From positions 425,138-489,137 of the forward strand of contig MPNW01000161.1 in the NCBI GenBank assembly GCA_011800805.1: a stretch of 64,000 nucleotides of DNA. Reading direction: 5' to 3'. Below the pieces are notes generated by a model, which did no database searches, was not told where the DNA came from, and was given only the letters and a program-made list of their open reading frames with translations. Made by a program: the position numbers and the translations under genes. Positions 45,277 through 55,519 of this stretch are shown here, in pieces; the first letter of the stretch is position 1; each line of letters opens with the position of its first letter. This stretch comes from Hirudo medicinalis. Its lineage: Eukaryota > Annelida > Clitellata > Hirudinida > Hirudinidae.

Positions 45277-46180
45277 TTGATTTAATGAATTAGTTGTTTT
45301 CTGATTTATTCAAATTTAATTCAAATATTCATTAGCTGAAACTCCCATTCCAAACTTATTCCATAGCTTTTTCCTGCATTTCTTAAGCCATTGGAGTCTG
45401 ATTGTTGAAAAGTTTTGTATCTGGTCAGACCACTTCTACAAGTTGTTTCTATGTTGTTATTAAATGTTGCTCATTCCTGCCTTGGTAATAACTTTGTGTA
45501 ATGTTGTATCAGTGCCTAATCAAGACGCTTCTAATTTTGCAAGTCTAAGCTCCCATTATGTATACGATTTGTTTAGCTATCAGATATGTTATTCCATTTA
45601 TATGCATTATACCAGTTTTGACATTTTTATCATGAATAAGAGTAAAAGTTTAATCAAAACGTTTTCAGCCTTCCAGCTAAAATTATTAATGTTCCTTCAT
45701 AAAATAGTTCCTGTGGTAGAACTACTTTGGAGCCCTTAAAAAGCTGCGACTCTGTTGATTCCTTTCTTTATGATTCATTTCATAGTGAAGCCACCCTTGT
45801 GTTGGATTAGTTTGTTTACATTTGGTCAGAAATCAAAATCTTTCACCTTGATTGGATGTTAAGGATATAAAAAAATTTAAAGCAAAACTGACCCTCATTA
45901 ACCTTTCAGGCCCTTGAGGAACTAATGTCGAAGTGAGTCACAAAATGAAGGCGAAATATCTAATCATCAAATAAAAAAACTCAGCTATGTCTCATTCAAA
46001 TCTGCACTTTCTTGGAATCGTTGTCATGAAAATTATTCTTAACGCATGGAGAATGATTAAAATACTTTCAAGCGCTTCAAACTATTTTCTTTTATAAAAC
46101 TTTTATCGCCTTCATTCGACCGCAGAATGCAAATGTAAAAGCTTTTCAGCGTTAGTGTGATGAAAATGATGAGGATGTTT
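45277..46180. other. DOCK 3' flank, no further gene seen
   Basis: A candidate AATAAA polyadenylation signal lies near 45,969. The open frame at 45,464-45,739 has no recognised motif. Confidence 0.45.
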
Positions 46181-46185
46181 ATTTA

Positions 46186-46240
46186 TTTTATTTATTTATT
46201 TGATTAAAGTCCGTTGCATGACTAAGATGATTTGGACTTA
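46186..46240 (-). repeat. Isolated LINE/SINE 3' tail
   Basis: On the minus strand it reads AAGTCCAAATCATCTTAGTC, then ATGCAACGGACTTTAATC, then AAATAAATAAA. This is the same tail as on the LINE at 46,438 and on the SINEs at 46,905 and 53,764. Confidence 0.7.
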
Positions 46241-46437
46241 ATGAGGAGGATGATTCTCGAAGGTCTTGTAGCGACAGCGACAATGACGACGAAGACGAGT
46301 TCGCTGCGAAGTTTATTTACAACAACTGACTGACAACATAACTGCTGGAGTGGCAGCGTAACGACGTAGCCGGAAGAGTAGGAGTCTCGGGAAGGGAAGA
46401 ATGCCCTGTCGGAGCTTCTTAAATTGCCAGTCAGGAC
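46241..46437. other. About 200 bp between two LINE tails; origin unknown
   Basis: This stretch is less AT-rich than its surroundings (GACGACGAAGACGAGTTCGC, then GGAGTCTCGGGAAGGGAAG) and lies between two copies of the same LINE tail. I cannot assign it. It might be LTR-like or a transduced fragment. Confidence 0.3.
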
Positions 46438-46773
46438 TTATTTATTTATTTGATTAAAGTCCGTTGCATAACTAAGATGATTTGGACTTGTTAGTTAGTG
46501 TTAGGTATTGTAATGAAATAATAAGTATTAGATTAATAATAGTTGTAAGAGGTTAAATAATAATNGAGCTTGATATTGAAGCTTGTCGTATGTGTCTGCG
46601 ATCTGTTTGCACCCCAGGTCTATCACCTCACAGCCATAGTCAAGGACGGAGCGAATGGTGGCTCTGTAGACTTGTAGCAGATTGGACTTGCTACCAGTCA
46701 GGACAAAGGAGGATGTCCACAAACAAAGGATGCGCGCCTGGTAAGTCATCGCTGATAGGGTTAGGATCAGCAC
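46438..46773 (-). mobile_element. 5'-truncated LINE with TATGCAACGGAC tail
   Basis: The minus-strand frame 46,773-46,528 encodes LLQVYRATIRSVLDYGCEVI, the RT C-terminal motif LYRxxIRSxLDYG of non-LTR elements. The 3' UTR continues to a tail AAGTCCAAATCATCTTAGTT, ATGCAACGGACTTTAATC and (AAAT)n at about 46,438-46,492. One undetermined base is present at 46,565. Confidence 0.7.
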
Positions 46774-46904
46774 ATGATTATGATGGATGTGCGATCCTAC
46801 AGTCTATAAAAAGGGGGATATCTTTTGCCATTGCCGTTGTCCTATTCATCACGTTATGCTGAGAGCATTAATAAAATACTATTATTACTACTACTACTGC
46901 CATT

Positions 46905-47035
46905 GCCGTCGAGTGCTCCCGCCTAATTGCCTAATGGTTAAGACTTACACCTCTCACGATGGCAGCACGGATTCTAATTCCGTTGCGGGGGCACCGTCCT
47001 GATCATCTTAGCTATGCAACGGAAGGAAGTTAATG
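46905..47035 (+). repeat. tRNA-derived SINE
   Basis: The head is tRNA-like: GTGCTCCCGCCTAATTGCC, an A box TGCCTAATGGTTAAG, then CTCACGATGGCAGCACGG and a B box GGATTCTAATTCC. The 3' part, GATCATCTTAGCTATGCAAC then GGAAGGAAGTTAAT, matches the tail of the adjacent LINE. The closest tRNA type by eye is tRNA-Glu. Confidence 0.75.
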
Positions 47036-47429
47036 AAAACATAAAAGAAAAACAGAAGCCCTTACTATTTTCTGCATCTCAAGTCTCGACTAAAGTGAGT
47101 CATGTCTTTTTGCGTAATAAAATATCAACGTACTTCATATTTTGATGTGTAATTATGTTATATGTTATTATTATTATTATTATTTAACTTGCCTAATAAA
47201 TCAAGGTAATATTTATTTCAGTCAAGGTTTAAAGAAATATTTGATGTGCAACTGTTGGTGACGTCATTAATTTGGCTTCACGATGTGCAAGCAACACCAT
47301 CTGAGTTCTATAGTTTGGGGTTTTGAGTGACAACGCTTTGTCAGTTTTAAAGCAAAAGATAATGATAAATGATGGCGGTATTACTCGTCGGAGATAATGA
47401 ATAATTATTAATCACATAGCCGGTGCTGT

Positions 47430-47600
47430 AAAACTACGCTTCAGTACTTAAGTAAAAGTATAAAGTAACACCTCTAAAATTTGATTAAGTAAAAGTAGAA
47501 GTATTTTGGTTAAAAAATGTACTCAAGCACAAGTAAAAAGTATCAGAATTTTATAGTTAATTTAAAAGTAAAAGTACTGATGCTGCTTTTGTAATAGTCA
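47430..47600. mobile_element. Probable terminal region of a hAT element
   Basis: The stretch is built of AAGTAAAAGTA-type words (CAGTACTTAAGTAAAAGTA, ATTAAGTAAAAGTAGAAGTA, AAGCACAAGTAAAAAGTA). Such words are typical of subterminal regions of ZBED-class hAT elements. The transposase remnant at 48,320-49,460 probably belongs to the same element. Confidence 0.45.
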
Positions 47601-47683
47601 TTCGTCAACCATCTTATGCTACTTTATTGTGATCGCACATTATGTTTAAAACTGTCTGAACTAAAACTTGGCCATCAACTCCT

Positions 47684-47762
47684 GGGCGTCGGTAGCCGAG
47701 TGTGTGAGGCTTTCGCTTTGGTGAGGCTCCGTTAGGAGTTCAAATCCTAGCCGTCCGCAGGA
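47684..47762 (+). repeat. tRNA-like sequence (Leu/Ser type), probably a SINE head
   Basis: GGTAGCCGAGTGTGTGAGGC fits a class II A box, and GTTCAAATCC is a perfect B box. The acceptor stem does not pair fully and no clean anticodon arm forms, so I do not call a functional tRNA gene. Confidence 0.5.
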
Positions 47763-48119
47763 GTTTCTATAATTTGTAAACTAATGAGTGAAAACTTATT
47801 CATACTAATGCAAGTATTTTTCTTTTTAATGTTTTACGGTAGTCTTACAGAAGTTACTGTTACGTTTTGTAAATTAATGTAGTGTGATGTCCAACGATGG
47901 AGGAAGGTTTATTCGCGAACAACAGAAACTTTCGAACAAAAAGGGAAAGAACGAAAAGTAGCAGAACCGATAAGTGATTATGGATGCAAAATGTTCTAAA
48001 TATTTCTAAATATTTTTTTCTTCTAAGCCAGTTGGACGTCCTGCAGGCTGTCTTCTATCGTAGAAGGCCCTGAATGCATTCGACAATGTTGTCCACATTG
48101 CTTCGCGTTTCGCTCTTCT

Positions 48120-49460
48120 TAGGTGAGTTTCTTGTTACGTGGATCTAACGGGGCAAATGTTGGCAAAGCATCAATGCCTTCAATTCTGTTTGTGAAGTCC
48201 TTCAATGTTGCATTTTTTAATCGCGCAATAAAACCTGGATCGTCATCATTAACCATTAACAGTTTATGCAAAAACGGCAGAAACGGCAAAAAAAGGCCTC
48301 TAACGGAAGAACATGTCGCATATTGTTCACTCCCAACATATTCCGTAACACCTGCAAGTGAACCTAAGACTAACGTATATTTTGTCCCTGACTGTCAGTT
48401 TAGGTCCGCTGTAGTTTTTTGGATGATCGATGTGATGCTGCATTATGGCATCCTTGACTTCCAACATTCTGGCTAACATCATGTAGGTACTGTTCCAACG
48501 AGTTGCCACATCCTGCTGCAATTTGTGGAACATGACATCTTTCGGCTGGCAGACACTGGAATGGCTTCTCTTCAGTTTGGATGTGTTGGCCGAGCTGTGC
48601 TTGAAATGTCCAACTAAGTGTTGACATTTTGCCACAAGAGGTGATGAATCAGCTGCTTTCAAACCTGCTAATAAGCTAAGTTGAAGTCAGTGTACAATAC
48701 ATGTAATCCGTTCGTCCGATAGCGACCATGTTTCGTGCACTGTCCGTTATGATATAACCTATTTTATCGGTGATGTTCCGTGTTGCAACAAACTCTTCGT
48801 AAAAACTGGCAACGTTTTCAGCAGTATCGTTCGTCAACAAGTAAGCAACCTAAAACTGCTGATGTCAGTTACCAGTCGGAATCAATTCAGTTTCCCATTA
48901 CATCACAATATGATTTATTGTTTAAGGTCCAAAAGTCAGTAACGAGAGAAATACTGTGAATACTTTCTATAGCTTTCTTAAGCTCTGTTAGCTTCTCGTC
49001 GTACATCTGACCAATATGATGTAGTGTCGATTGTACGGCCTCTGGGTAAGTCTGGTTTTTGAAGAATTATACGTAGTTTATTATACTGTTTGTAGTCCAT
49101 CATTTTCCAGAATTACCGTCGGACGCCCTGAACTGGCAATCCACTGAGCAGTTATCAATTTTTAGGTCTGCAGTATCTTTGTCGCTTACAGGCTTGTTTG
49201 ACTGACACGACAAGAAATTAGTAATTGTGCTTGAGAACTCTTCTGTCGGTCACTGTCGACAATGTATTTACACTTGAGCGGATGTTTGTACTGAAGGTGG
49301 TACGTCAGCGATGTATTTGAACGCAGTTAAAATGACACCCTGCCACAAATGCGACTGACGCTGCATTAAGACTACACACCAGACATCAAAAGATGAGAAC
49401 ATAACAAAATGTGTCGGGCCATCATTGAGTCTTCGTTGCATTATCTTCTGAGAGGCCATG
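48120..49460 (-). pseudogene. ZBED/hAT transposase pseudogene
   Basis: On the minus strand, pieces run from about 49,459 (MASQKIMQRRLN) to 48,327. About 48,860-48,680 reads KIGYIITDSARNMVAIGRTD, the ITDxAxNM motif of hAT transposases. About 48,660-48,400 reads KCQHLVGHFKHSS and then DVATRWNSTYMMLARMLEVK, the QDVxTRWNSTxxMLxR motif. Stops and frameshifts break it. Confidence 0.75.
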
Positions 49461-49970
49461 ACGGAGCGACATTAGCTTATTAATTAGTTACTAACTGGTT
49501 TGTAAAATCGTATGGCTGAAAAATATAGTGAATATCGATTAGGTAATAAATAAAATCCTGAACTAGAATCTTCACTGACAATCTTCATTCATAAACTGTC
49601 TTGCAATAAATATTGACTTGATTCCATAGGGAAACATCATAAGTGATGCAAAACTGTTTAAAAAGTGGGTGGGATTAAGTGCTACTTAAGAACCGCTGTT
49701 GAGACCAGCTTCTTTAGTTAATAGCTGATCTAAACTTGTATTTTTAACTGCTCATTTTCTTTAGGCCCTGTTCCTCGTCAATAAAAATTGGCTGGAATTC
49801 GAATGCACTAACCGCTTATAATTACGAGTATTTAATAAGCTTTAATCTGCTTTAATTGGCCGAATCGAAAAATTCAAAAAACTAGAATAAATTAGATTAG
49901 ACTAAAAAAGATTTAGATTCAAAATCAACCGATAAAGATAAAAATGCATATAATATCTTAAAAGGTTTGT
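49461..49970. other. No gene seen
   Basis: AT-rich sequence. I see no coding region and no repeat that I can name. Confidence 0.45.
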
Positions 49971-49971
49971 A

Positions 49972-50250
49972 ATAAGTAAAGGCATTTAATAATTATATTT
50001 TATACATTATAATTAAATGTTTATCGCGATTTTTAACGTAAACCAAAATTTAAAAATGAATAGAACAATTTAAAAAAATAATGAATACGTATGTAACATC
50101 GCTTTTAAATTATCTTTCAAAATATTTACAATTTGTACTGTCGACAATTTTAGAATGCTTTTAAAATTAATTTCGAATATTTACACGACAAATAGCAAAA
50201 ATACCATTGAAATCGATTAACATTTACAATATTGCAAATGTTTTGTAACA
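49972..50250 (-). repeat. Inverted copy of the AT-rich repeat at 19,950-20,515
   Basis: Read on the minus strand it follows copy two (20,255-20,515) block by block: TTAATCGATTT, CATTTGTC or TATTTGTC, GACAGTACAAATTGTA, and the invariant AAAAATCGCGATAAACATTT. It ends near TACATTATAATTAAATG on the plus strand. Confidence 0.7.
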
Positions 50251-50333
50251 TGTCCAATTCGAGTGGATTAGAAATTCGCTTGATACGAGTCATTAAAACT
50301 TAATCTTTACGTAAAGAAGCTGATTAATCTACC

Positions 50334-50348
50334 ATTATTATTATTATT

Positions 50349-50383
<35 letters not shown>

Positions 50384-50424
50384 GGATGTTGTCGATGTTA
50401 TTATTATTATTATTATTATTATTA

Positions 50425-50457
<33 letters not shown>

Positions 50458-50460
50458 TAC

Positions 50461-50491
<31 letters not shown>

Positions 50492-50510
50492 TATTATTAT
50501 TATTACCAAC
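50334..50510. repeat. Compound ATT / TTG microsatellite
   Basis: ATT units, then about nine TTG units (50,351-50,380), then long interrupted ATT/ACT arrays. The long poly-isoleucine and poly-leucine frames across it are artefacts. Confidence 0.95.
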
Positions 50511-51317
50511 AAAAACAAACGAGCTAACAGTAACAATTAATCATAAAATGGCTCTAATAACCTAACTTTGAATGACTTAATTAGCAATTAGTTACATGGA
50601 AGAATTTTTAACCTTCAGTAGGTTGTACGAATCTCTCGAATTATCTCAAAAGAATTCAGCAGAGGAGCATCGAAGCCAGCAGCAACGGGAAAACTTAGTC
50701 TTCATTCTGCTCGGCTTCAGCACACTTTTCATGCATTTTGTGCCATGTTTTCGGATTTCGAATAGTTATTGAAGATTCAAAAGGTATGCGTTTGCTTTGG
50801 AATGAGTTTAAATGATGTAAAACAAAAATCTTTACACCATGAGAATGTTAGCGGAATTTTGCGGTTCAGGATTTCAAAGCATGGGCATCTTAGTCAATGA
50901 CACCAACGTAGCCTTTGAAGCACATTCTCTCAAAACTCCAATCTTAGAATCTCTGTAATATCTAAATGCGAAAAGTCTTTAATGCTATGTTGAGATGTTT
51001 TGTAGACAGAGCTTTTGTTTAAAGACTTTAATACTTTAGTATCTGCGTCAGGGTTAATTGTTATCAAAAATAATTAAAGAAATAAGGGAGAATAATTCTA
51101 ATAATTTATTAATCAGGTAAAAAGAGATATATTTTTTTTGTCAAATACATTCCATGTTATTTGGAATCTATTTGTCATCATACTTTGCATACATAAACAA
51201 TAAAAATAATTTTACACTGAACTTGACGGGGTTTTTGTTTAAGGAAAGTATTCAGACTTCAATTATTCTCGAACGATTAGAAAATAATTGACATCGTAAA
51301 CGTTATTAAATTTTAGC

Positions 51318-53633
51318 ATGAGCAAGTTGAAGGATGTTTCGAAGGAACCTTCCGAGGAAAGTGATTGGGAAACAAACTCCAGCAGAGAATCCACCCTCGA
51401 TGAAGGACCGATAAGCCAACAAAACAGCGATCTGACGACACCTTCCAAGTCAAATTTACTTCCAACTTTGGAAAAATCTTCCACGAAGGATATCACTTCT
51501 CCGCTCAACAACCCAGCAGTTGTTGAGGCACAAAAAGAGAGGCCGTTATCAACTTATACTAAAACGATGCTTGATGGCGATATGATGCCTAAAAAAGTCG
51601 ACGAAGTGAAAACAGCTGCAAAGAAAGAGAAGACATCCGAAAACACCGAAGTTCTTGTGAGTAAAATGAAAAGCAAATCGACAGAAAAATGCAAAGCAAC
51701 ACGAGAATTTGAAGACTTTGTTTCGAATGTTGAATCACCTTTGCAGAAAAGTAAACCTCTGTCGAAGGTTCTCAATGTGTCAAATGACGATGCGACAAAC
51801 GAAAACATCGCAGGAAATCAGTCGTACGTTAAAGCAGTCGACGAAACATCGAAAGAGGTCGTTGTAAAAAAAATAATCAAAGTGAAAAAGAAAAAATTAA
51901 AACCCAAGATTGATATCATAGAAACATCACCACCAGATACGGCAGTCATTGATTCAAATATTAATAACCACGAGATTGTGACCAATTACACGGACAAATC
52001 AAAAACAGTGTCGGATGAATTTTCTCGCCTGTCGAAAAAAGTCAATTCACTCACAGACCATGTTGCAGAAGATGATTCGGCTACAAAATTTGGAATTAAA
52101 GAGGTTTCTCTCAAAGATCAATTTCTTATAACTTTTGATTCAGAACTAAATTCACCGGTTTTTTGCGATGAAAAAGAGAGAAAATTCGAAAAAGAAAACA
52201 TTTCTAGTCAAAATGAAAAAGGTTTTGATGATTTTGAGAATGTGTGGAAACCTCAGGGTTGGATGGAAAATGTTTGCAATGAGTCTTCTTTTCTAACTAA
52301 TGGCGCCAATCAAAATTTGTCAATTTTTGTTCCACATTCAGGCCATCTCGAATCGAAAGCACTTGATAAATCTGAACGCATTGACGAGTTCAAGCATAAC
52401 ATCACATCTCGAGGTTACTCATCAAATTCGAAAAATTTCAAAGAGGACGGTGACGACGATGACATTGTTGAAAATATCACAAAATATTTAAGTAACAAAC
52501 TATCAAAAAACTTGGAACCAATAACAAACAAAACTGACGATTACGACTTGGAAGACGAAAATGAGGGTAGTGACAGTGAATTTTATCTGGAAAAGAATGT
52601 CCTCTCGAGCAAGAAACGTAATTATAAGTCAGCGGAAATGGAGAATGGGAAAGGTGAAGCCTTCATGGATCAAGTAAGACGCGAAAGAAACCTTAAATCA
52701 ACAAGACAAAGAAATGATTCATTGTTCCAGCCAAAAAGAAGAGGTGAAACAGATGAAAGAGTTGCAGAAAAGACGAAACATGTGAGGGCTCTAATTGACA
52801 AGCAAATGGTTGTTGTTGATAATCTGAGGTCATCCATTCAAAAGTTTTCTGAATTAGAAACTTTGGTTAAAGATTTGAAAGCAGAGAGCTTGGAATATAA
52901 GGCTGACCTTGAAAATATGGAAGATCTGTTTGACATAATTTACAACAAATATAAAAAGGAAACCGCCACAGCTGATGAAGCTTTAAGAATGCAGAAGAAA
53001 GTAAAGGCGAAGGGTAACAATAAAAATGACTTGAGTGACATATTGCAAGAATTTTTTGTTCCACATGAAGAAGTCTTGAATGGACGATTCACAATGGCAG
53101 ATGAAAGAACAATTAATAAAGCCGATACTCCTTTGTTTGAATCTCTAAGTAATAAAAATAATATGACAAATAAATTTCAACAAAGGAATTTTGACGTTTT
53201 CCCTTCTTATCCTGATTTTGAAGCAAGAAGTCTACCAGCCATTAAGGACTTCAGTGAACAATTTCCTGCGAAATCAAGGCCAAGTACTTTGAATAAACAA
53301 GCGGATGTTGGTGTGGATGAACGGACAGATAAAACTTCACTTACGGCAGAAGAATTTATTGAGAGAATTCGGAATAAATATGCCATTGTCTCTCCAAATT
53401 GGAATCAGAAAATGAGTAGCAAAACCTTACACCCGCAAAATGTAAGCACTCCGCTTGACAAACTCAGCTTTCTCCAACTGAAGTCTGATTTTTCAGAAGA
53501 AAATGCTTCCGAACACAGAAAAGGTTTGCTGAGTAAAATCTGCAACCAGAGAACAGGAAGAGAGAACATCCCAGTCCTTGGAACCGTTAAATCGAAAACA
53601 AGCAACGAGAGGCTCAGATCAATTCTCTTTTAA
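51318..53633 (+). CDS. Unrecognised 771-residue charged, coiled-coil protein (single coding exon)
   Basis: An uninterrupted 772-codon frame. An in-frame TAA lies seven codons upstream, so this ATG is the first available. AAATTTTAG, a good splice acceptor, sits one base before it, implying a 5' UTR intron or trans-splicing. Residues 1-480 are low-complexity, rich in Ser, Lys, Glu and Asp, with a lysine cluster (KKIIKVKKKKLKPK, about 184-197) and an acidic patch (GDDDDIVENI). Residues about 485-575 look like a coiled coil (KHVRALIDKQMVVVDNLRSS, LETLVKDLKAESLEYKADLE), followed by DLSDILQEFFVPHEE. The C-terminus has SLTAEEFIERIRNKYAIVSP and ends NERLRSILF. No known domain is recognised. It could be a cytoskeletal or centrosomal scaffold, which is speculation. 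AATAAA lies near 53,719. Confidence 0.8.
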   Translation: MSKLKDVSKEPSEESDWETNSSRESTLDEGPISQQNSDLTTPSKSNLLPTLEKSSTKDITSPLNNPAVVEAQKERPLSTYTKTMLDGDMMPKKVDEVKTAAKKEKTSENTEVLVSKMKSKSTEKCKATREFEDFVSNVESPLQKSKPLSKVLNVSNDDATNENIAGNQSYVKAVDETSKEVVVKKIIKVKKKKLKPKIDIIETSPPDTAVIDSNINNHEIVTNYTDKSKTVSDEFSRLSKKVNSLTDHVAEDDSATKFGIKEVSLKDQFLITFDSELNSPVFCDEKERKFEKENISSQNEKGFDDFENVWKPQGWMENVCNESSFLTNGANQNLSIFVPHSGHLESKALDKSERIDEFKHNITSRGYSSNSKNFKEDGDDDDIVENITKYLSNKLSKNLEPITNKTDDYDLEDENEGSDSEFYLEKNVLSSKKRNYKSAEMENGKGEAFMDQVRRERNLKSTRQRNDSLFQPKRRGETDERVAEKTKHVRALIDKQMVVVDNLRSSIQKFSELETLVKDLKAESLEYKADLENMEDLFDIIYNKYKKETATADEALRMQKKVKAKGNNKNDLSDILQEFFVPHEEVLNGRFTMADERTINKADTPLFESLSNKNNMTNKFQQRNFDVFPSYPDFEARSLPAIKDFSEQFPAKSRPSTLNKQADVGVDERTDKTSLTAEEFIERIRNKYAIVSPNWNQKMSSKTLHPQNVSTPLDKLSFLQLKSDFSEENASEHRKGLLSKICNQRTGRENIPVLGTVKSKTSNERLRSILF

Positions 53634-53763
53634 AAACTACGTTATATTCAATAATTGAGAATTATTTTAAATTTTTAGTTGGTCAACATGGAACATTGTT
53701 TCGGCGTTTAAAAATGTAATAAAGCGTATATAAGCTCGTGTCACCACTCGTTCTGCAATGTCT

Positions 53764-53894
53764 ACATTAAAAAAAAATTATTTATTAACGTCCGTTGCAT
53801 AAGTAGATGATTAGGACGATGGTCCCGCAAAGGGATTCGAATCCTTGCTGCCATCGTGAGATGGAAGTCTTAACCGTTAGACCATACGGGAGCA
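53764..53894 (-). repeat. tRNA-derived SINE with 8-bp target duplication
   Basis: On the minus strand: TGCTCCCGTATGGTCTAACG (A box), then CTCACGATGGCAGCAAGG, B box GGATTCGAATCCC, then TAATCATCTACTTATGCAAC, GGACGTTAATAAATAA and poly-T on the plus strand. It is flanked by CAATGTCT at 53,756-53,763 and 53,895-53,902. The tRNA half resembles tRNA-Glu, but the anticodon stem-loop is shortened. Confidence 0.85.
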
Positions 53895-54138
53895 CAATGT
53901 CTGTTTTTTATCGGATTTGTTTTATCTCTTAGGTTATAACATAGATAATCTACACTCAGGCAGGAGTGATTAATTTTATTTCATTCTCTTACTCAAAACA
54001 CCCAAAATCATTTTATTTTTATTTTATTAATGTTTTAATTTGGCTTTTCACCAAAAATTTAAATACTTCATTTTTGATTTCCACTTAAGAGCAAGCTGGT
54101 AAAAGTGTATTTATTCAATTATTTATCATTTAAGCATA
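53895..54138. other. AT-rich spacer
   Basis: No gene or repeat recognised between the SINE and the Tc1 element. Confidence 0.4.
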
Positions 54139-54140
54139 TA

Positions 54141-54984
54141 CAGTGCTTTGCATAAATTTGGCCCAGGTTCAAGAATCACACAATTTGGCCAGTTATCTAT
54201 TAAATTACTGCTGATTTTTGACCCAAATATCATTTATATCATTCACAAAATCGTATTTAATTAATATATAATAAAATTTAGCAGTAAAATTTGAATATTA
54301 GTGGGATTTCATCGATAAATGNAAGCAGAACTCACTAAAATATGTTGAAACACTTGATCAGTATCTCTTTCCGCTGTGTGACAAATTTGGAGATGATGCA
54401 GTCATTTTTCAGCATGACAATGCCCCGCTACACACATCAAGACTGACAAGAACTTTTCTCCAGAAGAGGAATTTGAAGGTTCTGAAGTGGCCAGCTCACT
54501 CCCCAGACTTGAATCCCATTGAAAACGTATGGGGACTGCTTGCTGGAGAGGTATACTCCAATGGGAAGCAATATTTCAATGTTCAGGAACTGAAAGATGC
54601 TTTGAATAAGGCCTGGAAGAAACTGGATGAAAAGAGCTTGAAACCTTTCCTGGTTTCATTAAAAAATAGAGCTCAAAAGTTAATTATTAAGAAAGGAGAT
54701 AAAAAAAACATTATTGACTTTCATATAAACAATAATTTAAAGGTTTGATTTTAATAAATATGAAAATTTGTGCTCCCTAGTGTTTCTTTTTCCTACACGT
54801 AATTTTTGGTATTTCCAGTTTTTCTCGAAATTCGCACGAAATATTTGTCTGGGTTCAATAAAATTGATAAGTATGTAAATCGAATGGTTTCAGTACATTG
54901 TATGAAAAAATGGCCTATGAAAATTCTGTACATAAAAAGTTATCGTCAAAAAACGTAACTAGGCCATATTTATGCAATGCACTG
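54141..54984 (+). mobile_element. Tc1-family transposon, internally deleted, with intact termini
   Basis: Terminal inverted repeats read CAGTGCTTTGCATAAATTTG at the left and CAGTGCATTGCATAAATATG from the right, flanked by TA on both sides. The inside encodes only the transposase C-terminal part (about 54,362-54,748): IFQHDNAPLHTSRLTRTF, then HSPDLNPIENVWGLLAGEVY. The spacing of 34 residues between the Asp of HDN and the Glu of PIEN fits DD34E. The N-terminal DNA-binding part is missing, so it cannot move by itself. One undetermined base is at 54,322. Confidence 0.88.
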
Positions 54985-54986
54985 TA

Positions 54987-55519
54987 TGTATTTAACAAGT
55001 ATAGAACAATCCAATCATGCTGACCGAGAGCGTTATCAATCTTCTGACGCTCCAAACTGCAAAGCTACTTTATCTGAGACGATTAATTGATTAATCGACC
55101 GTGTCAGGTTTAAACATTTTGGTCAACAACTCAACAACCGTAGATATCGACTTTATTTTGCCATTAGTCCTAGCGGACATTACCCACGGCGAGTGACGGC
55201 GCTCCCTTAGATCTAAATCAATTCAGCAAAACGCTTATCAGTAAATCATTTGAGTGCTTCAAGTACCCGAATAGGATGTGAGGCGGTACAGGCTGGGTTT
55301 CAAACATGACACATCACCATTACGTTACCGCCATATGCTTCGCAGCCCAACTTTAATTAATTACCTGGTGATTATAACTAGCGGCCATAAATGCCATCTG
55401 CGTTCACGTAACGGCCGACGACGGTAAATGTGGGTTTACAACAGAAACTTCGCTGATTATGAAGTTAACAAAATTTGTTAGCTTTCTTTATTCACCAGAA
55501 AGAACATAGCTTAACACTA
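54987..55519. repeat. Intergenic, with SINE trace at about 55,180-55,320
   Basis: GAATAGGATGTGAGGCGGTA and CAGGCTGGGTTTCAAAC resemble the intronic SINE in PGC-1 (13,240-13,325). TTTATT near 55,487 would be an AATAAA signal for the zinc-finger gene on the minus strand. Confidence 0.45.

Noticed and set aside
46590..46862. Plus-strand 90-codon frame as a gene
   Set aside because: It is antisense to the LINE reverse-transcriptase fragment on the minus strand.
47684..47762. Functional tRNA gene
   Set aside because: A and B boxes are good, but the acceptor stem does not pair over its length and no anticodon arm is convincing.
50324..50565. Poly-isoleucine and poly-leucine open frames, also near 3,893-4,000, 32,750-32,998 and 38,995-39,390
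   Set aside because: They are translations of ATT, TTG, CAT or TAA microsatellites and not proteins, apart from the hAT tail noted after 3,970.
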